A stretch of DNA of 64,000 bases from CBDFHF01 sp965247565 (GCA_965247565.1 CBDFHF010000003.1:1116001-1180000); one strand, 5' to 3'; shown: positions 1-9,837, numbered from the stretch's first letter. Program-made: numbers and translations. Notes: generated by a model not told the origin, from the letters alone.

Positions 1-79
1 TTCAATAAACGCAAGTAATTCAATACGCAGAGCGCCAAGATATTAGCAGCTTCTGCTTAAGAATGTAGTTTGGCCTTTA

Positions 80-130
80 TCTTAAGTAAGTTAACTAGAT
101 AGTGCTAGTATTCTCGCTTCTTACTTAAGA
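80..130. repeat. Inverted repeat upstream of the polysaccharide locus
   Basis: Two 11-bp arms at 80-90 and 120-130, TCTTAAGTAAG and its exact reverse complement, are separated by 29 bases. A further CTTAAG core lies near 55-60. The repeat sits 90 bases upstream of the first gene of the polysaccharide locus. It could be an operator or an RNA hairpin. No regulator can be named from the sequence and no clear sigma-70 promoter is visible beside it. Confidence 0.4.
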
Positions 131-221
131 AACCATCGGGGCATTTGCAGAAAATCTATTCGGTATTTTAAGTTTCGTAGAGCAGTTATGGCTGGTTTTT
201 CTATTTTGGAGTGGTCTAGTA

Positions 222-1649
222 GTGGTTTTTAGTTCTTATCTCTTCATATTCGTCTTTCTCCCTATATTTTTAATTACCTATAAGTTAGTTGATTCTCGTT
301 ATAGAAACCATCTTATTTTAGTTGCCAGCCTCTTTTTCTACTATGTCGGTGATCCGAAAGGCGTGTGGGTATTATTGGCTGCGATAATTGGGAATTATTC
401 GATAGGTTATCTTATAGACTTGAGCCTTCCCGATAATAGCCCTGAAAAAGCTAATACCTATGCAAAGTTTTTTCTAATTTTGGGTGTTGTTTTTAATCTC
501 TTAGTCTTAGGGTATTTTAAATATATTGGTTTTTTGACCACTAACGTAAATAATTTGATGGGCTTTTGGGGACATCCAACCGCTGTTCCTGCTGTATCTG
601 TGATGTTGCCGTTAGGAGTTAGTTTTTTTGTTTTTCAAGGTATTAGTTATTTAGTAGATATATATCGAGGCACAATCAAAGCAACGCATAATCTTTTGGT
701 GTTTGCCACGTTTAAATCCCTATTTCCTCAATTAATTGCCGGCCCTATTGTTAGGTATAAAGATATTGCCGCTGAATTACCTCACAGAACTATTAGCAGC
801 GACATGATATTTCAGGGCGTGATTCGCTTTGTCATAGGATTTAATAAGAAAGTATTACTTGCTGATACGTTTGCTGTGACAGCGGATGCTTTATTTTCTT
901 TACCTGCTTCCGAGCTAAATTTTGGTACGGCATGGCTCGGTGCAATTACTTATTCACTACAAATTTACTTTGATTTCTCAGCCTATTCAGATATGGCTAT
1001 TGGGTTAGGATTGATGATGGGTTTTCGTTTTCCCGAAAATTTTAATTACCCTTATACAGCAACTTCCATTAGAGATTTTTGGCGCCGGTGGCATATGACG
1101 TTATCCCGTTGGTTTCGCGATTATGTTTATATTCCACTAGGTGGAAACCAACTGGGTTCCGTTAGAACTTATTTTAATTTGCTAGCAATCTTTATATTGA
1201 CGGGCCTTTGGCATGGAGCATCATGGACGTTTGTAGTATGGGGGCTTTGGCATGGTTTCTTTATGGTATTTGAGCGACTAAGCGATTTTGAAAGGCGTGT
1301 CAGATTTGCGCCTGCACGATGGCTTTATATGCTGGGAGTTGTTGTTTTCGGGTGGGTGCTTTTTCGTGCCGATAATTTTGCCTATGCATTGCATAGTTCC
1401 GCACTTATGATAGGGTTAAAGACAGGACCTGAAAATTATCCAGTTGCGGAGTATTGGGACAACGCCCTTGCTATCGCTATCATTTCCGGTGCAATATTAA
1501 GCTTTCCTATATATGGGATTATCAAAGATCTGTTGACGCACCGGTGGCGACTCACTTTGGGAGTATCCGGTTTATCATTTTTTTTCATATTGGCCAGTAT
1601 GAAAGTGCTCTCTGGCGCTTATAGTCCTTTCCTTTATTTCAGATTTTAA
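222..1649 (+). CDS. MBOAT-family O-acyltransferase (AlgI/DltB-like)
   Basis: This 475-residue polytopic membrane protein belongs to the membrane-bound O-acyltransferase family that includes AlgI. Members move acyl groups, usually acetyl, across the inner membrane onto extracytoplasmic polysaccharide. The start MVFSSYLFIFVFLP is typical of AlgI proteins. The family core is visible at about residues 285-305 (DFWRRWHMTLSRWFRDYVY) and at 330-350 (TGLWHGASWTF, WGLWHG), which carries the catalytic-site histidine. Start is GTG, preceded by TTGGAG. The stop overlaps the next start by one base (TAATG), so the two are translationally coupled. Acetylation of the polymer encoded downstream is inferred from position. 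Confidence 0.9.
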   Translation: MVFSSYLFIFVFLPIFLITYKLVDSRYRNHLILVASLFFYYVGDPKGVWVLLAAIIGNYSIGYLIDLSLPDNSPEKANTYAKFFLILGVVFNLLVLGYFKYIGFLTTNVNNLMGFWGHPTAVPAVSVMLPLGVSFFVFQGISYLVDIYRGTIKATHNLLVFATFKSLFPQLIAGPIVRYKDIAAELPHRTISSDMIFQGVIRFVIGFNKKVLLADTFAVTADALFSLPASELNFGTAWLGAITYSLQIYFDFSAYSDMAIGLGLMMGFRFPENFNYPYTATSIRDFWRRWHMTLSRWFRDYVYIPLGGNQLGSVRTYFNLLAIFILTGLWHGASWTFVVWGLWHGFFMVFERLSDFERRVRFAPARWLYMLGVVVFGWVLFRADNFAYALHSSALMIGLKTGPENYPVAEYWDNALAIAIISGAILSFPIYGIIKDLLTHRWRLTLGVSGLSFFFILASMKVLSGAYSPFLYFRF

Positions 1650-3148
1650 TGATGAAATCTCGATCTTTATACCGACTAATCAATGGATCTTTTTTATTGG
1701 TGCTAATTATCCCCGCTATAGCAGTGTTGCAATCTTATAAACTAAGGGAGGTTGTAGCTGTAACTATCCGATCGCCAGATCATTGGGACGAACAGAGAGA
1801 AGTTTTAAGACGGTCTACGGGCTTATGGAGTAAAGCGGTGGAAAGTTATTCGAAGATTCTTTATGGACTAGGAGCGAGTAATTCAAAATCTGTCGCTGTG
1901 GTTGGGCGAGATGGTTGGGTTTTTCTTGGTGATATTTTTAATAATAATATGGCTCAAGCTTTGGGCAGACGGCATTTTAATAAAGAAGACATTGTAAATT
2001 GGACTCAAGCACTTAAAGGAAGAGAGCACTGGCTTGCTCGGCGTGATATTAGAATATTGTTCGTTGTAGCCCCTGCTAAATGGTCAATTTATCCGGATAA
2101 ACTACCCGTTTGGACGGAAGGTCGTATTGGCAAGCGAAGATTTGACCAGCTTCTTTCGGGTTCGGAGCAATTACCTTTTATAGACTTACGTCCTGTATTG
2201 AAAGGTGCCAGGAAAATAGCAGATACGTATTCTCCACTAAGCTCGCATTGGAATAACTATGGTGCATGGGTGGCCTGGGGGGAAATAGCAAAAAAATTAG
2301 CGGAGCTTGATCCTGCACTCTCCGGCTTATCAGTTCCGATATTGAAATCTATAAAGACGGTTGATGGGGAAAACGAATTTGCGACTATGGTTAACTTAAC
2401 CTTCAAAAACCCATGGATGATGCCGGTATTCGACCACCCGCTCACTGATTTTGAGATTGTAGGAACTGGCCAGAGCTTATCGGGAAACACTGAAACAAAT
2501 CTATTAGAATTGCCAAGAAACACGCGTAACATGGCTTCTGGCAATCATTTCAAAGCGCTTGTCCTCAGAGATTCAATGGGCAACTCTCTATCCCCGTATT
2601 TACAAGCTGCATTTGAGGAAACCTATCAAGTTGGACACAATATAGATCAACCTCATTTATCACCCAACGTGCCTTATTTGGTTGAGAGCTATAAACCGAA
2701 GATCTTGATTTACGTCATGACAGAGCGACATTTTAATAACGTGTTGCAAGATGGGGGGTTATGGGATGCGGCAAATGCTTATGATCTCGCAAGCGTTCAT
2801 GTAGCAGCTTGGTCAGAAGACAAGAGTTCCAGTGAAGCAGCGAGTTTAATGGGTGATGGTCGCTTAGTAGGTCCAGTCACTTTTCGATGGGATAACAATG
2901 CTAGAATGCCGCATGTAATGCGTATTTTTTTGGAATCCTCTGCGCCAGGGTCAATTACACTTAGAGCGCAATCAAAAAATTCCGAAATTAAGCTCACTGA
3001 ACAATATGTGTCTGGTGGTAACATCCTTTTTTTTAATTTGCCTGAGCTGTTGGATGCAAGTCAAGTTACCTTGGCCCGTTCTGGTAATGTAGATGCAGCA
3101 GTGCAAATTAAAAGTATTGATTTACGAGCCACACCAATCAATCAATAA
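1649..3148 (+). CDS. AlgJ/AlgX-like SGNH-type acetyltransferase partner
   Basis: The 499-residue protein has one N-terminal membrane segment (about residues 8-27), then a periplasmic domain. GRDGWVFLGD near residue 85 is the signature of the AlgJ/AlgX/WssI-type SGNH hydrolase-like domain. LRDSMGNSLSPYL near residue 306 is the block carrying the catalytic serine (DSMG), and SHWNNYGAW near 198 contributes the histidine region. Such proteins work with an MBOAT partner to O-acetylate alginate or cellulose. The one-base overlap with the upstream MBOAT gene supports that pairing. The C-terminal 120 residues look like an extra beta-rich module, possibly carbohydrate-binding (inferred). Confidence 0.82.
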   Translation: MMKSRSLYRLINGSFLLVLIIPAIAVLQSYKLREVVAVTIRSPDHWDEQREVLRRSTGLWSKAVESYSKILYGLGASNSKSVAVVGRDGWVFLGDIFNNNMAQALGRRHFNKEDIVNWTQALKGREHWLARRDIRILFVVAPAKWSIYPDKLPVWTEGRIGKRRFDQLLSGSEQLPFIDLRPVLKGARKIADTYSPLSSHWNNYGAWVAWGEIAKKLAELDPALSGLSVPILKSIKTVDGENEFATMVNLTFKNPWMMPVFDHPLTDFEIVGTGQSLSGNTETNLLELPRNTRNMASGNHFKALVLRDSMGNSLSPYLQAAFEETYQVGHNIDQPHLSPNVPYLVESYKPKILIYVMTERHFNNVLQDGGLWDAANAYDLASVHVAAWSEDKSSSEAASLMGDGRLVGPVTFRWDNNARMPHVMRIFLESSAPGSITLRAQSKNSEIKLTEQYVSGGNILFFNLPELLDASQVTLARSGNVDAAVQIKSIDLRATPINQ

Positions 3149-3188
3149 TCACTTAAAACTATTCAATATTTCAGACTAGGGCAGCTAT

Positions 3189-4250
3189 ATGAAAGCGAAA
3201 ATTTGTCTCGTCACAGGCGGTGCCGGCTTTATCGGCTGTGCGCTGTCTTCATTGCTTGCAGATCATTTTACGCGAACAATCGCTTTTGATAACCTTCATC
3301 CGCAAGTTCACTCTAACAACGAGCGCCCGGCTGCATTGGACTCGCGTGTAGAATTTGTTTATGGCGATGTCACTTCTGCGCAAGATTGGGACGCTCTACT
3401 TAAAAACATTCATCCTACAGTGGTCGTCCATCTTGCTGCAGAAACCGGCACTGGCCAATCATTAACGGAAGCTAGCAGACATGCACATGTGAATGTAACC
3501 GGCACAACACAAATGTTGGATGCATTGGTTCGTAATAAATGCTTGCCGGACCGTATTATCTTAACCTCCAGCAGGGCTGTTTATGGCGAGGGCGCTTGGA
3601 TTGACAATAATAGTGTTGTCAGTTATCCAGGGCAGAGAACGCGTGAGCAGCTTGAACAGGCTAAGTGGGATTTTGGTGGCTTGAAGGCATTACCTTTTAA
3701 TTCGAATACAACAGAGCCTCACCCCACAAGTGTTTACGGTGCTACAAAGCTGGCACAGGAACATGTACTCCGGTCTTGGTGTTTAGCATTGGGTGTGACG
3801 CCGGTTATATTGCGTCTTCAGAATGTTTACGGTCCAGGCCAATCGCTGGTCAATTCGTATACAGGTATCGTTTCTTTGTTTGCAAGGATGGCAAAAGAAG
3901 GAAAAAGTATTCCAGTGTATGAGGATGGTGAGATCGTTCGCGATTTTGTGTTTATTGATGATGTGGCCAATGCTATTTTTGCAGCGATGAATCATTCAGA
4001 AAGCACGATATTTCCTTATGATGTTGGGTCTGGAATGGCTACCAGTGTCAATGATTTAGCAAAAGTAATTGCGGACATTTATAAAGCCCCTGCACCCCAC
4101 ATTAATGGAGCCTTTCGTCATGGTGATGTTAGACACGCCTCATGTGCTATTGATGAAACAGTTGAAAAGTTAGCATGGAGACCCAAGGTAATGATTCAAG
4201 AGGGCGTTAGCATTTTATGTCATTGGATTGATACAGGGGAACGTGTTTAG
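3189..4250 (+). CDS. NAD-dependent nucleotide-sugar epimerase, possibly dTDP-L-rhamnose 4-epimerase
   Basis: This extended short-chain dehydrogenase/reductase (353 aa) has the Rossmann motif TGGAGFIG at residues 9-16, the block HLAAETGTGQS near 82, and the catalytic SSR...SVYGATK (YxxxK) near 180. RLQNVYGPGQSLVNSYTG and EDGEIVRDFVFIDDVA are typical of the nucleotide-sugar epimerase branch. The AETGTGQS block and overall layout resemble dTDP-L-rhamnose 4-epimerases, which make dTDP-6-deoxy-L-talose. That substrate is tentative, and other 4-epimerase or dehydratase activities are possible. rmlC and rmlD elsewhere in the window are compatible with a dTDP-rhamnose supply. Confidence 0.75.
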   Translation: MKAKICLVTGGAGFIGCALSSLLADHFTRTIAFDNLHPQVHSNNERPAALDSRVEFVYGDVTSAQDWDALLKNIHPTVVVHLAAETGTGQSLTEASRHAHVNVTGTTQMLDALVRNKCLPDRIILTSSRAVYGEGAWIDNNSVVSYPGQRTREQLEQAKWDFGGLKALPFNSNTTEPHPTSVYGATKLAQEHVLRSWCLALGVTPVILRLQNVYGPGQSLVNSYTGIVSLFARMAKEGKSIPVYEDGEIVRDFVFIDDVANAIFAAMNHSESTIFPYDVGSGMATSVNDLAKVIADIYKAPAPHINGAFRHGDVRHASCAIDETVEKLAWRPKVMIQEGVSILCHWIDTGERV

Positions 4251-4288
4251 TTTTTCTTTCAAATTTTTTGTGCAGCAGGTTGTAACAT

Positions 4289-5233
4289 TTGGATAAGGTC
4301 TCTTTTCCAAAAGTCAGCATTATTATACCTTCCTACAATCACTCGTCTTTTGTAGGTGCCGCCATAGAAAGTGTCTTGGCGCAGACATGTGGCGATTTTG
4401 AGTTGATTGTGATTGATGATGCTTCCTGTGATGATACGTGGGAGGCAATCCAAAGTTTCAGCGATAGCCGTATCAAGGCTTTTCGTCATGAAACAAACCA
4501 AGGCGCTGTAGAGACCATTAATGAAGGGTTGCGTTTGGCTAGCGGCAGTTTTTTGACGATTCTCAATTCCGATGATATCTATCACCCATCGCGTCTGCAA
4601 AAGCTGTTAAATGTTATTGTTAAGGAGAATGCTGAATTTATATTCACGGATGTAGAGCTTATAGACAGCCTCGGTACTATTATTTGCGACGAGTCGCATG
4701 GTTGGCTTACTTGGTTTGCCGGCCTGAAAGCTATTTATAAGCGAACGGCTGATATTCCTTTGGTACTGCTATCGGGTAACGTAACCGTGTCTACATCCAA
4801 TATGTTTTTTTCGGCCGAAGTGTTAAAGCGTATAGGCTACTTTGATGAATACCGTTATGCTCACGATTATGACTTTGTGCTGCGTTACATGGCTGATCCG
4901 AAAGCAAAGTTACATTTTTTGGCTGAAGAGAAACTACTCTCTTACCGCTTGCATGGTTCAAACACGATAACCGAATCAGGTTTGGATACCGCGCGCGAGG
5001 TGTTTGGAATATTAACTCGATGGCTGGCTGATTTGGCACCATCATTGAGTCGAAATCAACTTTCTGCAGTGGCTGGACATCTTATTTTTCTTGAACAGGT
5101 AATAGAATCGGAATTAAGCCACGCCGCCCAACAATATGCTACACAAGCAAGAAAGCTGCGCGAAAGTCATAGCTTTAAATTAGGCCAAATGTTGGTTGTT
5201 CCTGCCAAGGCTCTTTTGAACGTTTTTCGCTAA
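4289..5233 (+). CDS. Glycosyltransferase family 2
   Basis: The 314-residue inverting GT-A glycosyltransferase contains KVSIIIPSYNHSSFVGAAI at residues 8-26, VIDDASCDDT for nucleotide-sugar binding and NSDDIYHPSRL as the metal-binding DxD-like block near residue 95. HDYDFVLRYM near 190 is the acceptor/catalytic region. No transmembrane helix is evident. The start is TTG; the first possible ATG would cut into the conserved first strand, so TTG is preferred although its ribosome binding site is weak. Donor and linkage cannot be told from sequence. Confidence 0.85.
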   Translation: MDKVSFPKVSIIIPSYNHSSFVGAAIESVLAQTCGDFELIVIDDASCDDTWEAIQSFSDSRIKAFRHETNQGAVETINEGLRLASGSFLTILNSDDIYHPSRLQKLLNVIVKENAEFIFTDVELIDSLGTIICDESHGWLTWFAGLKAIYKRTADIPLVLLSGNVTVSTSNMFFSAEVLKRIGYFDEYRYAHDYDFVLRYMADPKAKLHFLAEEKLLSYRLHGSNTITESGLDTAREVFGILTRWLADLAPSLSRNQLSAVAGHLIFLEQVIESELSHAAQQYATQARKLRESHSFKLGQMLVVPAKALLNVFR

Positions 5234-5304
5234 GTTATAAATTAGGATTTACTGAGCCATTTGTCGCTTGGTTCAACACATATCCTTTAATAGTCGGATA
5301 TTAA

Positions 5305-8300
5305 ATGCACACAACTATACGTGGCTGGACTTTTTGGGATCAAAATGATTGTGACTTGTCCGAGTCATGGCAACATTTTTTTAATGAGCAAACCTTGCCT
5401 TTTGTTGCGGATACTAGTGAAGAGATTTTTTTTCTACGCCTTAGCGGTATTGCTGCAAATGATCTTCCCCCCGCTGATACCACACTAATCGAACGTCTGG
5501 CTTGGGCTTTGTTATGCCAAACTGATTTAGCTGCGGTTATTCAACCATTAAGGCAATCAATACACTCTTTAGTGCCAATTTCCGCCAGCAGTTTGAGCCA
5601 AATTTCACTGAATACTCTTGAGAACTCGGGTTACTTAGCATTGGTGCGATATTCTAAGCAAGCTAATGCTGCTGATAGCGTTCCGTCTGATGCTTGGCTT
5701 ACTTCAATGGCTTTTGTAAAGCCAGTTTTAGTTTTGCCAAGAGCATTGCTTGAAAACCACAAGGAACCGCTTGTCTTAGATAATCCGCCTACCAGTTGGG
5801 CTAATGGCGTTTTGGTTAATGATGACCCTTGGCTGGCCCAGCGCCGAGAGTGGGATTCCGAGTTTTTTAATCCCCAGGTAACGATTAAACCACGCCCAAA
5901 TGATGACCGGATACCGATTTGGATTGCCTTGCACTGGCTAGAGTTGGGTGGTGCTGAAAAGTTTGCCATTAATTTGATTCGAGCCCTGCCAAAAGATAAA
6001 TACCGTATTTTAGTAACAACAGACATTCCATCGCCAAACAACTGGATCTCTTTAATAAAAGATCACGCAGAAGAGATTCTCTTTTTGCCGGAATTTTTGA
6101 ATGAAGCCAATGTTAAGATTTTTGCGGTTCATTTCATTGCTACTCGCAATATTCAGTTACTCCATATTCATCATGCCACTGTTATTTACTCAGCACTTTT
6201 TCATATTCGGCGATTTTTTCCGGATATAAAAATTTTGCATACGCTTCACATTCTTGAATTACCGCCAGCCTCGGGTGGTTATCCTGAAAATGCGTTGAAA
6301 CATTGTGGGGTTTTTATTGACCACCATCATGTGATCAGTTATCACTTGGCAAATTTTCTTAAGCAGCGCTGGTTTATACCGGAGCAGCGCATGGAAATCG
6401 TTTATCTGAATGTGGATGTCGATTATTTTAATCCTGCCTTGGTGAAAGCAGGATCAGTCCGTCATCAGCACAACATTCCGAATGACGCCTTGGTCATTGG
6501 TTTTGTAGGGCGCTTAACACGTCAGAAACAGCCATTAGCTTTTGTCGATATGGCTAAACAATTACTAGAACGATGGCAGGCCAACGAAAAGCAGCAATCG
6601 CTTCATTTTTTGATTGCGGGCAGTGGCAATTTGCTGAAGGAAGTTGAATCAGCGATCGATACCGCAGGGCTTGGGGCATATATACATCTGCAGGGTGAGA
6701 TCGTAGATACTCGATCGGTTTACGCTGATTGCGACATCATTGTTCTGCCTTCTGAAAATGAGGGTTTAGCGCTTGTTTGTTATGAAAGCATGGCAATGGC
6801 AACGCCTATTGTATGCACAGATGTGGGCGCTCAGCGTGAGCTTGTTCCTCACCAATTGTTAGTTCCTGACGGGCTCGGCGTTGCTGAACGATTGGCTGCC
6901 AAAGTTTGGTTTCTCGCTGAAGACACTACACTGAGGATGCAAGTGGGTAAACTTTGTCGTGAACATGTATTACGTTTCCACCGGGAATCGACTACCTGGG
7001 AAGTCATACAAAATCTCTATGACCGCTTGTTGGGAGGAGACGTTGAGATATTGCAGCAAACTGAAACACTCAAGGGTATAGGTTGGGGGATAGATGATTT
7101 GGATATTCCGGCTTTGCCAAATAGACTAAAGGTTACGGCCGCAGTGCGGAGCAATAATCAACCTGATAATTTGCTAAAGCTGTTAAAGTTGCTCGATACA
7201 AAAGAGATTGCTACGTTTGTCACTGTAAACGTTTCCATGAATCAAACGGCGGAGTTATTAAAAGACAGATTTCCCCGAGTGAGCATTTTAGAAAGCGCTA
7301 CAAATTTGGGCGCTGTGGCAGAATACAACTGCGCAATTCTGGCCGCACTAAAGACAGAAAGTGATTACGTTTTATTACTTGATGCCGATCTGATGCCTAG
7401 TCAGGAATGCCTTGAGCAGTTGGCAAAATGCCTGGATGATTATCAGGAGTACGTCTTTGCAACGCCAGTGATTACCCGTCCTGGTGCTGGTATGGATCGT
7501 CATGAAGCTGGGGGATATGTAAATTTTGCGCAAATATTACCAGCGCAGGTTAACTATCTTGTGCAAGGACTACCATTACCACCGCCGCATGTAAATGTCG
7601 ATTTCGCCGGAACAGGGTGTCTTATGGTACGAGCCAATGCTATTCGTGAAGCGGGTGTGATGGATTGGAATTATTTTGCGGTTAACCACGACGTAGATTG
7701 GACATTACGATTGCAGCGGGCTACGTCTAAGCAAGGTGTTTGTATAACAGAGGCCACGGCCACTTGTCTACGCTATCAACCCAACTCGCTTTCTTTAGAA
7801 CATTTGTATTATTCCGTGCGAAATCAATTTTATCTTACGGCCAGATTCACTACAGGCAAAAGTCGACAGCGCGCAATATACGGGGCTTTACGTCACCATA
7901 TAAAACATATGATGTTCGCTAAGTTAATTGGCAATCGCGAAGTTGCAGCAACATTGTGGCGTGCACTTCGGGATGTGTATTTACGGCAATACAATGAATG
8001 GCGTGATCCTGTAGCGTTTTCTACACGACATACAATTGAAGAGTCTAATTATCTGATTCGCTTAAATATTAAAAAAGTTCTTCTCGACATATCAAATGAA
8101 GATGTAGCTTTGGATATTGTTGCAGCATTGCAAGCCTTAAGTCATGAAAAACTTACAATCGATATCCTGTGCGATAGGGATTTAGTAAAAAACTTCCAAT
8201 CGAAAACTACTTTTTATCAAGTGCATGGCAGGATTCCGGGTTATTTAAGGCCTCGATCTTGGTGGAATATATACAGACTAAATTATGATTTAATGATAAA

Positions 8301-8562
8301 AGACGCAACTCAAGCGCCGAGGCACCCTACCAGCTTACTTACCAAACGATGCGCCATTTTTTATAACGGTAAGTTATATGAGGCTAATACGCAGCGCTGG
8401 TTGATACCACTAACATATGTAACCAGTTTTATAGTCGCTGCAATGAGTACAATGACTTTGGGGAGGCGTTTTCTTTATGCACCTGAATTTGGCAAACCGA
8501 GCGTTGGGGCCGCGCAATTAGTAGATAAAATCAATTATGATGTAGATGTTAAACGGTCCTGA
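5305..8562 (+). CDS. Large multidomain glycosyltransferase (GT4 plus GT2)
   Basis: At 1085 residues this is far longer than a single glycosyltransferase. Residues 1-200 match no domain I know. Residues about 205-580 are a GT4-type GT-B domain: LELGGAEKFAINL, FVGRLTRQKQPLAFVDMA, and the E-x7-E block SENEGLALVCYESMAMATP. Residues about 605-880 are a GT2-type GT-A domain with LLLDADLMPSQECL and NHDVDWTLRLQRA. Residues about 910-1085 form another unassigned region with a short hydrophobic stretch near 1050. One polypeptide probably adds two sugars in succession. The two catalytic domains are clear; their donors are unknown. Confidence 0.85.
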   Translation: MHTTIRGWTFWDQNDCDLSESWQHFFNEQTLPFVADTSEEIFFLRLSGIAANDLPPADTTLIERLAWALLCQTDLAAVIQPLRQSIHSLVPISASSLSQISLNTLENSGYLALVRYSKQANAADSVPSDAWLTSMAFVKPVLVLPRALLENHKEPLVLDNPPTSWANGVLVNDDPWLAQRREWDSEFFNPQVTIKPRPNDDRIPIWIALHWLELGGAEKFAINLIRALPKDKYRILVTTDIPSPNNWISLIKDHAEEILFLPEFLNEANVKIFAVHFIATRNIQLLHIHHATVIYSALFHIRRFFPDIKILHTLHILELPPASGGYPENALKHCGVFIDHHHVISYHLANFLKQRWFIPEQRMEIVYLNVDVDYFNPALVKAGSVRHQHNIPNDALVIGFVGRLTRQKQPLAFVDMAKQLLERWQANEKQQSLHFLIAGSGNLLKEVESAIDTAGLGAYIHLQGEIVDTRSVYADCDIIVLPSENEGLALVCYESMAMATPIVCTDVGAQRELVPHQLLVPDGLGVAERLAAKVWFLAEDTTLRMQVGKLCREHVLRFHRESTTWEVIQNLYDRLLGGDVEILQQTETLKGIGWGIDDLDIPALPNRLKVTAAVRSNNQPDNLLKLLKLLDTKEIATFVTVNVSMNQTAELLKDRFPRVSILESATNLGAVAEYNCAILAALKTESDYVLLLDADLMPSQECLEQLAKCLDDYQEYVFATPVITRPGAGMDRHEAGGYVNFAQILPAQVNYLVQGLPLPPPHVNVDFAGTGCLMVRANAIREAGVMDWNYFAVNHDVDWTLRLQRATSKQGVCITEATATCLRYQPNSLSLEHLYYSVRNQFYLTARFTTGKSRQRAIYGALRHHIKHMMFAKLIGNREVAATLWRALRDVYLRQYNEWRDPVAFSTRHTIEESNYLIRLNIKKVLLDISNEDVALDIVAALQALSHEKLTIDILCDRDLVKNFQSKTTFYQVHGRIPGYLRPRSWWNIYRLNYDLMIKDATQAPRHPTSLLTKRCAIFYNGKLYEANTQRWLIPLTYVTSFIVAAMSTMTLGRRFLYAPEFGKPSVGAAQLVDKINYDVDVKRS

Positions 8563-8646
8563 GCTAGGCAATGAAATTAACGTGACATGTGTTAATAGGC
8601 ATGAATTCTGTAAACTTGACCAACTTTTTATAAGACATCGTTAAAA

Positions 8647-9837
8647 ATGATTGCAAGTCAGTTAAATATAATTAGAGATACAAGAAAGACGGGTAGTAAG
8701 CCAAAAGTATCTATGATCGTTCCCGTGTATAACGTAGAACGTTATGTCAGTGATTGCTTGCGGTCGATACTTTCCGCCAGCTATTTAGTTGATCTTGAAA
8801 TTATTATTGTCGATGATGGCTCTAGGGATAACTCTGTAAATGTTATTTTAGGGTTATTGGAGTCTGCAAAACGACCGGTATCAGCGATTTTTGTTTCCCA
8901 AAAAAACCAGGGCTTATCTGCAGTCAGAAATGTTGGCGTTGGTTTATCCCGAGGCGAATATATCTGTTTTCTTGATAGCGACGATTTTATTCTACCGGAA
9001 GGTTTGAGAAGTCTGGTTGATTATGCCGAACTTCACAACTGCGATGTGGTGATGGGGCGATCCCTGGTGTTTGATTCAAAAAGCCATAAAGTGCAACCAT
9101 TTTATGACGATTGGGTCTGGTCAAAAATTCTAGATGGCATGGATCATCGACTCGTACAAACAAGTGATAGCTTGCCGCTTTGCTTTTGTTTGGAGCCTAA
9201 TGCGAATTACCGGTTATGTAAACGAAGCTTTTATCTGGAAAATAATTTTCATTATCCAGAAGGACGCCTGTTTGAAGATCCGCCGGTGCATTTAAAGATG
9301 TTAGCGAAGGCAGAGCGAATAGGGTTTGTTAATGTTCCTTACTATTGGTATCGGGTCAATCGTCCGGGCAAAATCACTAATGAAAAAAGTGAGCGTCGCT
9401 TTGATATATTTGCAGTAGTCAGCGAGGCCATACAAAACTTGAAAGCATGCCAAGTAAGCGATGAGCAGGGTGGCGCAGCGCTTTATGGCCTTTTTCGATT
9501 GGTTTGGTGGTGCGGTACGATGTCTTTGCCCGAGCATAGAGCCTCTTTTTTCAATAAAGCTTGCGATTTATTTCGGACTGAAGTGCCCGAGGCGTGGGGC
9601 CGAGTTTATTTTAAACATTATGCGCCGGATACTCGGCATTCAATTTTGGGAGTGCTGTTTACTCGTGGGAAATCCAAGTTACTTGAGCAACTTTCTTTCG
9701 AAAAACGTCAGCCTATTTCTCTTCTGCTTTTTTTAATAAGTATTGGCTGGGTAGGCATACTAGTTAAATTCGGATCAACTTATTTTAGGCGAGCAGTTAA
9801 CCGTCTATTAGATAAGACGGAGCCAGCGGTATTATGA
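8647..9837 (+). CDS. Glycosyltransferase family 2
   Basis: The 396-residue GT2 enzyme shows KVSMIVPVYNVERYVSDCL near residue 20, IIVDDGSRDNS, NQGLSAVRNVG and FLDSDDFILPEGL (the DxD block, about 107-120). LFEDPPVHLKML near 210 is the C-terminal acidic motif. A hydrophobic stretch at about 357-372 may anchor it to the inner membrane. Its stop overlaps the next gene in an ATGA junction, implying translational coupling with another GT2. The motif pattern is shared by galactosyl- and glucosyltransferases of capsule and O-antigen loci, so substrate is not assigned. Confidence 0.86.
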   Translation: MIASQLNIIRDTRKTGSKPKVSMIVPVYNVERYVSDCLRSILSASYLVDLEIIIVDDGSRDNSVNVILGLLESAKRPVSAIFVSQKNQGLSAVRNVGVGLSRGEYICFLDSDDFILPEGLRSLVDYAELHNCDVVMGRSLVFDSKSHKVQPFYDDWVWSKILDGMDHRLVQTSDSLPLCFCLEPNANYRLCKRSFYLENNFHYPEGRLFEDPPVHLKMLAKAERIGFVNVPYYWYRVNRPGKITNEKSERRFDIFAVVSEAIQNLKACQVSDEQGGAALYGLFRLVWWCGTMSLPEHRASFFNKACDLFRTEVPEAWGRVYFKHYAPDTRHSILGVLFTRGKSKLLEQLSFEKRQPISLLLFLISIGWVGILVKFGSTYFRRAVNRLLDKTEPAVL

